Below, in pieces: positions 45,981 through 56,483 of a DNA stretch of 64,000 nucleotides. The notes beneath the pieces are model-generated. The model did no database searches and was not told the DNA's origin. It saw only the letters and a program-made list of their open reading frames with translations. Source of the DNA: Ampelomyces quisqualis (taxonomy: Eukaryota; Ascomycota; Dothideomycetes; Pleosporales; Phaeosphaeriaceae); NCBI GenBank assembly GCA_018398575.1, contig JAGTXZ010000018.1, positions 2,418,001 to 2,482,000 of the forward strand, written 5' to 3'. Position numbers and translations under genes: made by a program. How positions within the stretch are numbered: position 1 is the first letter of the stretch; each line of letters opens with the position of its first letter.

Positions 45981-46892
45981 ATGTCGGATGTACGCCCACA
46001 CGAGAACATCTTCCTCTTCATCCCCAACTTGATCGGTCCGCTGCACCCCTTGGCCTCGGCATACTTTGGCTGACAGACCCCAGGATACTCCCGCATTGTC
46101 CTCGCCGTAGCATCCCTCTATTACATGCCCCTGCACCCCCGCACGTGCTCGATCCTCTACAGCGTCTCGTGTCTGCTCGATGCGCTCGACGGCTACGCAG
46201 CCCGCCGATTCCAGCAGTCCACAAAGTTTGGCGCGGTTCTTGACATGGTGACGGACAGGTGCACAACCTCGTGCTTGCTCGTCTTCCTTGCGCAAGCATT
46301 CCCCCGGTGGAGCATTGTCTTCCAGGGCCTCATCTCGCTGGACCTGGCGAGTCACTACATGCACATGTACGCGACGCTGAGCATGGGCGGCAGCGGACAG
46401 AGCCACAAGAACGTGGATGAGAGCAGGAGCTGGATTCTGAAGCAGTACTACTCCAACAACGTACGTGCAGACATCCGATCTAGCCAGGCGTGATTGCTAA
46501 CGGCCCTCCAGAAGGTTCTCTTCACCTTCTGTTGCATGAACGAAATCTTCTTCATCGCGCTGTACCTCCTCTCCTTCAGCTCGCCGCTCCTTTCGCCCAC
46601 ACTGCTTGGCGACAGGCAAGTGCCGACTTCGATCCAGCCTGGCTCGCCAGCCGCGCCCAAGCCCTCCATGTTCTTCACCAGCCCTTGGTCAGCCGGCGCA
46701 ATGGAAATGGCTCGCGCAAACAAAATGGACTCGACCGTCCCGTGGATCTTGACCCTCACTTCTGCGCCCATCATGGCTATCAAGCAGTACATCAACATTG
46801 TGCAGATGGTCAAGGCCAGTCAGTGGTTGGCTGAGGGCGACAGGGAGGCAAGACGACAGGCAGGCCTGCCAGCGCGGTCGCACACTGAATAG
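45981..46892 (+). CDS. PIS1: phosphatidylinositol synthase
   Basis: Makes phosphatidylinositol from CDP-diacylglycerol and inositol in the endoplasmic reticulum; essential in yeast. Three exons (45981–46035, 46084–46460, 46512–46892) give 270 residues. The CDP-alcohol phosphotransferase motif is perfect: Asp54-Gly55, Ala58-Arg59, Gly68, Asp72 and Asp76 within LDGYAARRF and KFGAVLDMVTDR. Several hydrophobic helices follow (CLLVFLAQAF, VLFTFCCMNEIFFIALYLL). An insert rich in Pro and Ser (residues near 180–205) separates the last helices, longer than in yeast Pis1 (220). The first intron has an atypical gtccgc donor but restores the family's NLIGYSRI sequence exactly. Confidence 0.95.
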
Positions 46893-47651
46893 GCCAACAA
46901 TCCGGCGAAATTGCACAAGCACATTCCCCACAAACTGGAAGCAGAGGGGCGTTGGGTGGTGGTCTAGTTATCATCTGCACGGTTGCATACGTCCCTGGGA
47001 AATGAGGGCTTTCTACATGGCTAGGGCACGGTAGGTATCGCTGATGTCTGTAATCATCTCTTCATTCAAACTTGTCATTCTGCCTTTTCCTTTCTTCCGT
47101 ACTACCTTGTAGCTACCTCTTTCCCCTTTTGCTTTCCCTTCGCTTAGCGTTTCATTTTTGTTTCGCCACATAAGATAGACATCTCTGGCTGAGAGAAAGC
47201 TACGATGCTTTGTACTGGGGAAAATCAGTATCAACATCATAATCATGAACTTTCTTGGGGCTTGTGTTTCTAACGTCAATTCGAGTGCTATCATGACTAG
47301 ATTCATATCTATTCATTGAGAGCAGTTCGGTTACGACATCGGAGGGTAGTAGGTGCGGTGCGCCTCAGTTGCGCCTGGCTCGCCAGTTGACCTCGTATCA
47401 TTCGCATCGTCCTTTTCTTCCTGGATACGTCCCACGGAGCCTCCTCGGTTCCGCAATACCCTGCCATGAACCACAAGCACTGTGCGGTCCAACTTTCCTT
47501 ATCCGCCCACCGATCAAATGCCCTTTTCTCAATCCATTACAGCCTCTCCTCGCAAATCCGAACTCGGCCTCACATCGACGCCCCCCCCCTCTCTCATCTT
47601 CCTCCCACGTCCTCAATCTTCCCTTTCCTCCTCCTCCTCCCTCCTCCCTCT
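46893..47651. other. intergenic with CT-rich tract
   Basis: About 760 bases. The right part (47575–47700) is strongly pyrimidine-rich on the plus strand, including a run of C at 47580–47589, and continues into the 3' end of the next gene. Confidence 0.5.
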
Positions 47652-48284
47652 TCATTCTCCAACCCCACCCCCCTTCCCAAACTCCCCAACCCCAATCAAA
47701 ACCCAAAACACAAGACAAACAACCACGACGCCAACCACCGTTCCCAGCAAACTCGTCTTGGTCCACCGCCTCCGCTTCACCCTGCTCCGCGCGCCGTCTT
47801 CGCTAGAATCAGTCTGAGGCTCCACGGGTCCTGCTATCGTGCCCATTTCTACATCCATGGGCCGCGGCGGAATCGTGGGCCGCGGGAAGGTGTGGATGCG
47901 GAAGTCGAAGCGGGATGGGGCGGGGCGCGGGGGGAGGGTGGTGGGGAAGAGAGGGGGTGGTGGGAATTGAGGGGGTGGTGTGGTGGATGAGGATACGGCG
48001 GCGCGTTGGGGCGAAGGGTGTGGGAAGTGGGTTGGTGGGTGCGAGGTGTATGTTGGCGGGCGCGAGGTGTATGTTGGCGGTGGTAGGGGTGGCGGTGGTG
48101 GTGAGGTCGTAGATGGAAACATGTTTGGCGCGCTTTGCGTGAGGTGGATGAGGCGGTTTGTGGGGACGGGTATGAGGCGAGGGCGAGTGTTTTGTTGCGG
48201 GAGGTGTTGGCTGGGAGAAAAGGTGCGATGCCGCACAGTTTGGAGTGGAGAGGTGAATGCGAGTTTCGAATCTGAGATTGTCAT
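47652..48284 (-). CDS. proline-rich single-pass membrane protein
   Basis: A single 210-residue frame on the minus strand; I do not recognise the family. Residues 55–140 are dense in Pro with PPTYTS repeats and PPPPLPPP-type runs. A basic stretch (SRVKRRRWTK) precedes one strongly hydrophobic helix (TSLLGTVVGVVVVCLVFWVL), followed by a short Gly-rich tail. By the positive-inside rule the long Pro-rich part would face the cytosol, as in a tail-anchored or type II protein. The PPxY and PxxP-like runs could bind WW or SH3 domains. DNA composition is extreme: C-rich early, G-rich late in the sense strand. Confidence 0.55.
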   Translation of the reverse strand: MTISDSKLAFTSPLQTVRHRTFSPSQHLPQQNTRPRLIPVPTNRLIHLTQSAPNMFPSTTSPPPPPLPPPTYTSRPPTYTSHPPTHFPHPSPQRAAVSSSTTPPPQFPPPPLFPTTLPPRPAPSRFDFRIHTFPRPTIPPRPMDVEMGTIAGPVEPQTDSSEDGARSRVKRRRWTKTSLLGTVVGVVVVCLVFWVLIGVGEFGKGGGVGE

Positions 48285-48456
48285 TCACGCCGAAGAGCAA
48301 AGTACAAAAGCATATGCGTTTCTAGGTAACCCTTCCTATGTGCCAGTGAGTAGCAAGTCCTGAGCAAGTACACCAGAGCCGTTGCATTTCTTACGTTGAG
48401 AAACGCGCGTCGTGATGTATTCGATCGCAGATTTCTCATTCTCATGCCGGATCCAT

Positions 48457-50163
48457 CTACAGCACATACCTAAAATACTTGTTCTCACCATCCGTCAAAT
48501 CCATGAACGCCATTTCATCCCTCTCCTGCTCATCACCACCCAGCGCCTGTCTCCTCTTATTCTCCCTCCACAATACAACGTACAGCGCAACCGCCGCCGC
48601 AATCGTGATGCAATAGCAGATTATCAAACCCGTCCATAGCTCCGGATAGTGCTGCGCCTTGGTCTGGCTCTTGATCAACTGCGGGCCAACAATATTTCCT
48701 ACACAATACGCCGCGAAGATGGCGGCAGCCATGGCGCTCTTCTTCGTTGCGCCCGCTACGTTCGACATGCCAATGCTGATGGTCTGAGATACGACGGCGC
48801 CAAACGTCCCTATAATCGAGTATCCCGCCACAGGCAGCGGCGCGTGATACGACCATTTACTCTTCCAAATCATCGCACAGCCCGCAATCACGGGTAAACA
48901 GTTGACAACTAGTAGGACAAGTCGAATGTTTTGAATTCGACTGCTCAACCATCCTGAGAGCAGAATGGTGAAGAAACATATCCCGCCCAGCGGGAACTGC
49001 CAAAGAATAGATTCAAGACTCGACCACCCAAACGTGCTAACTATCAACGGCCCGAAACCCGACACAGCGCCGTTGACCGTGTACGCTGATGCCATGAGGA
49101 CGAAGACGAGATGGATTTTGATGTCGAAGAGTGCTTCGCGGAGTTGATTGGGCTTGATAGCTTGGCAGCGCACACCTGTGGCCGAGGTACGCAGGCGTTC
49201 GATAGCGACGATGCGTTCGGACGGAGTAAGGAAGAATGCGGTCGCCGGGGAGTTAGGTAGTATGAAGCACCATATGCCGAAGAGGAAGGTGAGGCAGCCT
49301 GCGAGGAGGTAGACGTACTGCCAGCGTTTGAGGGAGCCAGAGGAGATTTGCGCAAAAGCCTAGACACTCCAACATCAGGACCTTTCATGTCCATCGTCTC
49401 TTTCCAACATGTGATGGTTATGACAGGGGAAGAGAGGAGGTGTGTACGTACGTAATTCAAGGCTCCACCGATGATGGTCCAAAGCCCCGTCGAACTAAAC
49501 CACCAACTCTGTCGTAGCGCTTGCTCGCGCTGCGTGTAATACCCACTGACGATACACATAAATCCCGTGGGAATGATACTTTCTACAAACCCCAGCGCAA
49601 ATCTCTGCACATACAGTCCTTGATAACTCGTCACGGCAGCAGTCAACATACATATCAGTGCCCACAGGACTACCACGCCGCCGAGTATGCGGCCAAGGTT
49701 GAAGCGTTGCAGGGCAAACGTTAGTGGATATAGACCGGCGAGCATGCCAAAGTAGAACAGCGACGTGGCCCATGAGAGACGCGAGGTATTGACTGTGGGT
49801 GGGGTAGTGGAAGTGTTGACGACGGAGAGGTGGAGGTCGGTGGTCAAGCCGAAGAGAACAGCGGAGCCCAAGATGGCTTTGTCGTAGTATACCAGGCCAT
49901 ATCCTGTATTTGCCATCAGTCCATGGAGTCTCACAATCTCCGATCTGATGGAGCGTACCGACTATCATTGCCGGCATCAGAAACCAATCAATCTTATTTA
50001 ACACGCGGGCTTCGACGTCTGGGTCAATGTCTCGTGCACGCTCGCCCACGAGGCCTATCGCGACGTCTTTTTCCAGCCAAGGAGACAATGCCCTACTGTC
50101 CGCTGCATCGCGGTCTTCAGCAGGGGGCGAGAAAGGTGCTGTTTTCTCGTCTTGCGTCGCCAT
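48457..50163 (-). CDS. MFS transporter, allantoate permease (Dal5) family
   Basis: An anion:cation symporter-type permease of the plasma membrane; relatives carry allantoate, nicotinate, pantothenate or other organic anions. Three exons (50163–49959, 49903–49452, 49359–48457) give 519 residues with about 12 helices. After a polar N-terminus comes the family's DVEARVLNKIDWFLMPAMI, then GYGLVYYDKA and the helix 3 segment YPLTFALQRFNLGR. CWCFILPNSP-like sequence (FGIWCFILPNSPATAFFL) marks the cytosolic loop, followed by ERIVAIERLR. Helices 7–12 follow, with NVAGATKKSAMAAAIFAAYC and GNIVGPQLI, typical of Dal5 relatives. Substrate cannot be told. A final small intron after FR is possible. Confidence 0.92.
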
Positions 50164-50897
50164 CACGACTGAAGACACGCGAGTACGCGAGTGAAGTTTC
50201 AGACTGAATGCGTGGCTGGACACAGAAAAAGAGGAGTGATTCAAGCTACACTTGTGTACCTGCGATTATACCATGTCGGCTGAAGCGACGACGCTTGCTG
50301 AAGGATACTCACCTGATTGGCCGACATTGTGATAAACCTGCTCGGTGGAGGTTGGGACAAGCGTTGGATTGGGAAGACAAAGCTAGTGTACAACAGGCTA
50401 GATAGAAGAGATGACATAAGCGCATTGACATTTCGTCCTGGAAAAAGTTCGTTCGCCGACGCTGCTCCTCCACAACCACGTGCTGACCACACCCTCAACA
50501 TGTGCCTTCATGAACTGGTACATGTTCATGCCGCTGGCCGCGCGTGATGATGACGAACAAGTATGTATAAACCCCGTCTCTTGCCTCGCTCAATCTACCC
50601 TTCTTTCCTGGGTAGATTTCGAGCTGGATGCGGTTCGTTCTTCCGAGGACGAGTTGTACGAGACAAGAAGGATTTAGTGACGATGTTTGAGTACGGGGCC
50701 AAGGTTGATTCGCTGTGTTGGTCTGTTCGTAATTTATCTGTCTCTACATATTTGCGTGTGGTGCGTTTACTGCGTGGGTGGCGGGGATACTTAGGGAAGT
50801 GCTTTGAGCTATGTGCGACTGCATTGCATGAATCTCAATCACTGTCTAAGGGAAGTCGAAACGCCCGCCATGCAAGACCAAATCATCGCAAATACAT
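50164..50897. other. intergenic, nothing recognised
   Basis: About 730 bases between the start of the permease gene and the end of the PP2C gene. The permease frame is open a further 27 codons upstream, but the ATG at 50163 fits better. Confidence 0.45.
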
Positions 50898-52745
50898 CTA
50901 CATTCGCCCATTGGCCCGTGGGTCCTCGGCTTGGGCACGTCTCCAATCTCGCATCTCTTTTGTGCCCATACTTCCCAAGCCGCCCTCGCCTCGCCTCTCC
51001 CAGCCTCCTAATCTCACGACTACACCCGTAGCGTTGTCTGCGCCCTCACTTCCCGTTGATGTCTCCACGGCGAAGCCGACTACGTCTCTTGCCCCTTGTT
51101 CGGGTGTCTTTGCTTCCTTGACAATGTCAACGATTTCCTGGTCCGACAGGTGGCCTGAGACGCCATCAGAACAAAGAATCATGAAGGAGTATTCAGCAGG
51201 TGAGAGTTCGATGCGTCGAATTTCAGGTTCCGCACTAACACCGACACGTTTGGAGGCCATGTCGCCGAATGATCGCGTGTTTGCGAGGCCAGAGATGCGC
51301 TCTTCGCCAAAGGAATCGGTCACAAAGGCCGCGGCAAACCGGCGGAGTCGTGTCGCTTCTTGAGGCAGCGAGGGGTGGTGGTTGGATGTCAAAGGGACGG
51401 CCAAGCCTGTAGCGGTGTCGCAGAGCAGTATGCGTGTGTCGCCAACGTGGGCTGTGATCAGTGATGAGGGAGACGAAGGGTGCCAGAAAGGCGAGGGCGT
51501 GGGTGTCGATATCAGGGCAACGCTGCAGGTACTTCCACCCTTGAAGCGGTTTGCGCCGCCTATGGGTTTGGCAGTGCGCGAAGGGTGGCCCAGGATGTCG
51601 TCGTCGTTGAGAGCTTTGTCTGCGCGAACAGGGTCTTCGTCCTTCTTGCCGACTTGAGCGGCAACAAAGTCGTAGTCGGCTTTGAGAAATGCGTACTCGA
51701 GCACCGTCTCAATGCCGATCGCTTCGTCGACGCCGTCTGGCATCGCTGGGGTCTTGGTGTGTCGCTTGTCTGCGACGTCCCTCTCGGCCGGGTGGCCTCG
51801 CCCGCCAGCGGCCACGGAGAAGAACTCGGGCTTGAAGCGCCTAAAGTACCCTCCGACCAGCTCCTTCCAGTCGCGCACCAGCTTCTGCTCCAGCTGCTCG
51901 GCCTTGCGCACGCTGTCCGACTGCGGGACCGACGGCGCACTGCCCGCCGGGCCCTGCGTGCTCCTGGAGCCAGGCGTGGGCAAGGCGCCGTGGGCGCGGG
52001 AGGACGGGGGCTTCATGGGCTCGATGCCGGGCGGCGTGTGTGTCTCGATGGCGTCCAGGCTCTCCTGGTCCCTCTGGCGGCGGGCGTTGCTCGGGCCCTC
52101 GTCGCGTTGCCGCGCGCTGCCGGGCGCCGGGCGACGGCCCATCAAGCTGCTCGCGAGCTCGAACTGCTGCGTCGCCTTCTCCAGGTACTCGTGCAGCTGC
52201 TCGCGCAGGAAGCCCGAGCACTCGGCGCCGCCATGCCCGTCGAAGACGCCAAAATAGAAGACCTGCGGATCGCCCGTGGCGCCCACCTCGGGCGTCACCT
52301 CGCGCTGGAGCCCGCCTCCCGGACGCCGCGTCAGCGACATGGGCCGCCGCTTGGCGAAGGCGGGCAGGTCGATGGTGCCTGCTTGGAAGGCGTCCTCGTT
52401 GTAGGGCCGCGTGCCACGTGACAGCGACACGCCGAAGTGGTGCTTCGCGCTCTTCAGCGGGATGCGCACCACGGCCATGTCGCGCGACGTGCCCAGCATG
52501 GCGGCGGGCGAGCGGTTGGCCGTGTCGGCCGTGTACGGCGTGCTCTTGTCGCGCGGCAGCTTGTGGTGCACGCCCTGCTGGGTGCGCGAGTCCGGGTGCA
52601 ATGACGTCGAGGGTATGTGGGTGATGAAGTACTCGTGGAAGCAGCGCGCCCTGCACGAGGCTGCCGACGGGTGTCGCGAGCAGCCCACGCACGCAATGGC
52701 ACGCCGGCGGGCGGCCCGGGGGAGCTGCGGCGACGGCTTCCACAT
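50898..52745 (-). CDS. PP2C-type Ser/Thr phosphatase, probably mitochondrial
   Basis: A metal-dependent phosphatase of 615 residues, most like the Ptc6 branch, whose yeast member is mitochondrial and affects mitophagy. The first 45 residues are Arg/Ala/Ser-rich with almost no acid (RRRAIACVGCSRHPSAASCR), a plausible targeting presequence. Catalytic motifs appear in order: GTRPYNEDAFQ, VFDGHGGAECSGF, STCSVALI, AHVGDTRILLCD, RRFAAAF, NTRSFGD, CSDGVSGHLSDQEI and GADNATGVVVRL. These supply the metal-binding Asp residues. Between DGHGG and STCSV lies an insert of about 200 residues with Pro/Ser-rich and basic parts. Alternative starts at AAMLGTSRDM or MAVVRI would drop the presequence. The family call is firm; localisation is inference. 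Confidence 0.9.
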   Translation of the reverse strand: MWKPSPQLPRAARRRAIACVGCSRHPSAASCRARCFHEYFITHIPSTSLHPDSRTQQGVHHKLPRDKSTPYTADTANRSPAAMLGTSRDMAVVRIPLKSAKHHFGVSLSRGTRPYNEDAFQAGTIDLPAFAKRRPMSLTRRPGGGLQREVTPEVGATGDPQVFYFGVFDGHGGAECSGFLREQLHEYLEKATQQFELASSLMGRRPAPGSARQRDEGPSNARRQRDQESLDAIETHTPPGIEPMKPPSSRAHGALPTPGSRSTQGPAGSAPSVPQSDSVRKAEQLEQKLVRDWKELVGGYFRRFKPEFFSVAAGGRGHPAERDVADKRHTKTPAMPDGVDEAIGIETVLEYAFLKADYDFVAAQVGKKDEDPVRADKALNDDDILGHPSRTAKPIGGANRFKGGSTCSVALISTPTPSPFWHPSSPSSLITAHVGDTRILLCDTATGLAVPLTSNHHPSLPQEATRLRRFAAAFVTDSFGEERISGLANTRSFGDMASKRVGVSAEPEIRRIELSPAEYSFMILCSDGVSGHLSDQEIVDIVKEAKTPEQGARDVVGFAVETSTGSEGADNATGVVVRLGGWERRGEGGLGSMGTKEMRDWRRAQAEDPRANGRM

Positions 52746-54583
52746 GCTGTCCCTGGCGGCGGCGACGGACGCATGGTGTTGCTGCGTGCAGGGCTCCCAA
52801 GCCTCGGGCCTCGTTGTCGCCAGTGTCGGCTCGTCCCTGCACCAGCCGGCATGATTGGCACTCCTTCACTGCCCAGACAGCACAACCCTGTCAGTTATTG
52901 GCTGAAAAGCCTTCCTGCTATGACGGTGTTATCCCGTTCCACTTCTATCCAGACCGCTTTCCATACGCTACACCAGCGCACTCACCGCCGACTCACTTCA
53001 GCATGTGAGGGTCCGATAACCTTGTGTATATACATAGCCATCTGAATGGCCACCAAGGTCTCGGCGCCAGATCCAAACCACACACACCACTCTTTCCGAT
53101 ACATTCGCTGCATTTACATACAAAAATGAGCTGCGCGATTGGCAACATGATGATTGCCGTAGCTGGCGGCCTAGTCGACTGGTCACATCGCCGAAGATCG
53201 CGCAGCATCACGAAACCCATGGTACTACCCCCTACCAGGGTTGTAAAGGAACTACACTCCCCGTTGCGTGGATCGGATCTCCCGTAGCCAACTTGACATG
53301 CGTCCCGGGTATGTCGACTTCACATCACGACACTTTCCAATGCCAGTAACGCGAAGAAGTGCTTCGCCATCAAGCACACTTGCCCGGATCGAAAAACAAC
53401 TCAGAGCTGTTGCAAACCTCCATATCACTGAAGCACTTGCTGGAGCACTCCGCAGTCGAGGATGCACCTCAGCGTGTATTTGGAATCCTGCGAACTTCGG
53501 CGCCAACTATGAACAATAGCTTGAGTCTTCGAAGCGCCACGGGAATCGCTCATGTCAATCGGCGAACGAGTCTACGATCTACCTCGATGCCCACTCATTC
53601 AACTCCTTCACAGCAAGGTTCTCTTGAAACACGTCCGGAGGCATCAATGTGCTGCATATTTCGCAGTTCGAGTCACCAGCTTGAAGTAGTTTCTTTCAAG
53701 CTGGTCGGAGCTGAGTTTTTTTCTGACGCGCTATTGCTCATGACTTCAAACGAAAGGAATATTGGGGGAGAGAGACCACGCAAGTTCCACACAGATATTC
53801 AGCTCGTGCAGTCTTCAGCATGTAGTACAATAATACTGTCTGTTCTTACAGTACATCTACATCATGCATTCCCCGTAAAGATTCGCCCTCCATCTCTAGT
53901 AATTCTTTGAGAGCTCCTTCACCTCCACGCCGTGCCACGTAGACAGAGCGCAATCTATTCAAACACGCTGACTAGCCACGCAGTCAGCTGTCTGGTAGCC
54001 TGAGCCCGAACCACGTAGTCTGGTCCGTGACGCCAAAAGTGCACGGATCTTCACGAAGCTAGGATCTCTTTTTCTGAGAACAAGATCAAGCACCTTGACT
54101 TTATCCACCCCATCATCTAGGCTGCCGCGAAATATCAGTGCGTCCTTATCAGCCTGCTTTAGGCTTCCGAATGTCTTGTGGTGTGTCAGTGTTACTTCAC
54201 TACCATTGGCCAGTTGCGGGCTTCGCACTGGCCAGCATCGCGAATTGTTGAACCCACAGACACCTTACCCCGCGAAAGGCAACACTATGCCTGGCTACTA
54301 CGGTGTTACAAGCGGGGAAGAAGCCCAAGCTCGAACAGGTAACCTGAAGCTCGTGCCAATGGTTCGTGCTCTTGGGAGTGTATAGATAGGTACCTGTTTT
54401 CTCCCAGCTACTTCTAACACTCTACATTCGATCTTGAATTCGAAACCGTATACCACATCAACAAGGCCAAAGTGAATACAAAATAGTAATGCCAACCTCC
54501 TTCACCTCATCCAAGTCGCCACAAGCACACCAGATGAACCAACCCTATGGGGGCTACAGCACAATCCTAACCTCTCGAATCAG
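52746..54583. other. long intergenic stretch, only small frames
   Basis: About 1.8 kb. A 53-codon ATG frame at 53126–53287 follows a CA-rich leader-like sequence and begins with a hydrophobic segment, but nothing else supports it. Frames at 53359–53910 lack coding character. Confidence 0.4.
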
Positions 54584-55600
54584 ATGGTACAGCAAGAAGT
54601 ATCCTCCAGCTCCCTCAACTCGCAACCACCTCCCCGCTCCAGAACCCGCCCGTATCCTCCAGGCCCCACCAAACGCCACCATCGGACAGCCACACCAGAA
54701 CAGCGCCAAATCCGGCACATCATGAAAGCTCCCGTCTACACCATCGGCATCGGCCCCCAAGCCGACCGCGGCCTACTCTGCGACTTCTTCGAAGCCATCG
54801 CGAGCTGGGCAGCGACGTACACGCTCAACCCCCTCACGCTCAGCACCCCTCAAATCCACACTCTCAGCACCCACCCCGCCCTAACAAGCACATTCGGCTC
54901 CCCGACGCAAATCACCACGCTCCTCTCCCAAAAAAACATGCTCGCCGCCATGCTCACAAGCATCCTCTCCCACTTCCTCTTCACGCGCACCATGGACGCA
55001 CACGCGCTGTACCTCAGCAGCCACCCACACAGCAGTCTCACATCGCGCCTCGCACACCAACACAGCCTCCTTTCTCCAACCGATTACGCAGCGAAACAAG
55101 CGCTGCTGGAAACCCAGAGGGATATCTACGCTGCTATCAAAGCTCTGCCTGACCATCGTGTGTGGCGCGCTACGTGCGCCGAGTACTTTTCTCGCACGCT
55201 TGTGGCTAGTCTGGCGGCGCTGCTGAATGCGAATCTGTCTGTGCATGCGGTTGGGCTGCGGGATCATTTGGTGCAGGAGTTGTTTGTTAAGGGGTATCGG
55301 ATTGGGTTTAGGTTGAGGATGGAGGCGGTGGGGTGGGAGTGTAGATGGCCTGTGGTGGGGGAGATGTTTAGCAGCAAGACGATGGTGAATGAGAGTAGGA
55401 TGTTGTATGGGGATGTGTTGGGGACGATGGGGAGGGTTGGTAGGGAGGAGAGGATGCATCGGGTTTTGTTTGCGGTTAGTCCGACCATGTTCAAGAGGGA
55501 GGTTGGTGGGGGCGAGGAGAGGGAAGAGGTTGTGCATATGGCATGTGTGCATGTTGTGAGGAGGGAGGGGTGTGAAGTAGATTCTACGATGGCAACGTGA
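54584..55600 (+). CDS. hypothetical fungal protein
   Basis: I do not recognise this 338-residue protein. It may start at 54584 or at the in-frame ATG at 54722, which removes a Pro/Ser/Arg-rich leader. After it the sequence is well ordered and helical: GLLCDFFEAIASWAATYTLN, MLAAMLTSILSHFLFTRTMD, AAKQALLETQRDIYAAIKAL and LVASLAALLNANLSVHAVGL. The distribution of hydrophobic residues suggests a soluble all-alpha fold, and Trp and His are frequent. The DNA is striking: the first half of the gene is C-rich and the last 400 bases are G-rich on the same strand. Confidence 0.68.
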   Translation: MVQQEVSSSSLNSQPPPRSRTRPYPPGPTKRHHRTATPEQRQIRHIMKAPVYTIGIGPQADRGLLCDFFEAIASWAATYTLNPLTLSTPQIHTLSTHPALTSTFGSPTQITTLLSQKNMLAAMLTSILSHFLFTRTMDAHALYLSSHPHSSLTSRLAHQHSLLSPTDYAAKQALLETQRDIYAAIKALPDHRVWRATCAEYFSRTLVASLAALLNANLSVHAVGLRDHLVQELFVKGYRIGFRLRMEAVGWECRWPVVGEMFSSKTMVNESRMLYGDVLGTMGRVGREERMHRVLFAVSPTMFKREVGGGEEREEVVHMACVHVVRREGCEVDSTMAT

Positions 55601-56483
55601 CTTTTTCGGCGAGAAAAACTTACTAGTATTTTTCTATTGTATATCTACCAAGGCGAGAGAGCATTTGCCCGGCTCAGCTCCTGATGTCCAGAACTGATAT
55701 GTACCAACACCACATCCTCCAACTCACCAAGCCCATCCAATCTCCCCAAACGTTCCACACCCTTTCCCTCACCAGCCAACAAGATCCTCAGACCCCCTCC
55801 CAGTCTTCTCAATGACAAGCGCCTAAATTGCAGGCCAAATCCTGACCCGGTCCAAGCGCCCGGTCACCGCCCACGCATGAACACATCTGCGACACTCCCT
55901 GCAACAAGAACCGATTTCTCATCGGCACTTGTCCACGTTTCTAGTTCGGCAGGTGCGAGTTTCAATGTGCATGAAATGGGAGGGATAAAGCTGGACGGCA
56001 TATCGCGAACCAGTAAGGTCATGGGAAAATAGATAAACATCTGACTTGGAGGCCGTGGTGTAGTGTTTGGGGGCCCTGCATGTGCGATGCAACGTGTTTG
56101 AGACTGCGCATGAGCGACATGGACAAGAAAATCTAGGATATCGAGATTGAAATCCGGTCTTGTTCGCATGCCGTCAGCATACGGGGATGCAAAGGAAGTG
56201 ACTCTCATTTTTGGGGGGGGTATATCCTATCCTATTCTATCCTATCTTAATCTTGATCCAAGAAATCCGTATAAACAATTTCCTATTACTAAAGTGGCGG
56301 AACGCTTGCATCTCAAAGCAAAAGTCACGTATACCATCCCGCGGTCTTGCCATCTACCAAACTCGCATGTTCATGACGGAGCAGCATTTGCTGTGTAGTG
56401 CGTCAACGTAAGATGTAAAAAGCATGCGATAAGACAAAAGCAACCACCGCAGTTTCAAGTCGATCATGGGAACAAACAGTAAG
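55601..56483. other. intergenic, nothing recognised
   Basis: About 880 bases between convergent genes. A tctatcctatc repeat-like stretch lies near 56220–56250, just after a run of G at 56212–56219. Confidence 0.45.

Noticed and set aside
51480..52421. 313-codon plus-strand frame
   Set aside because: Antisense shadow of the PP2C gene, whose catalytic motifs are all on the minus strand.
53359..53910. 183-codon plus-strand frame
   Set aside because: Starts at a non-ATG codon. Composition is Ser/Thr-rich without structure, and there are no supporting splice sites or family features.
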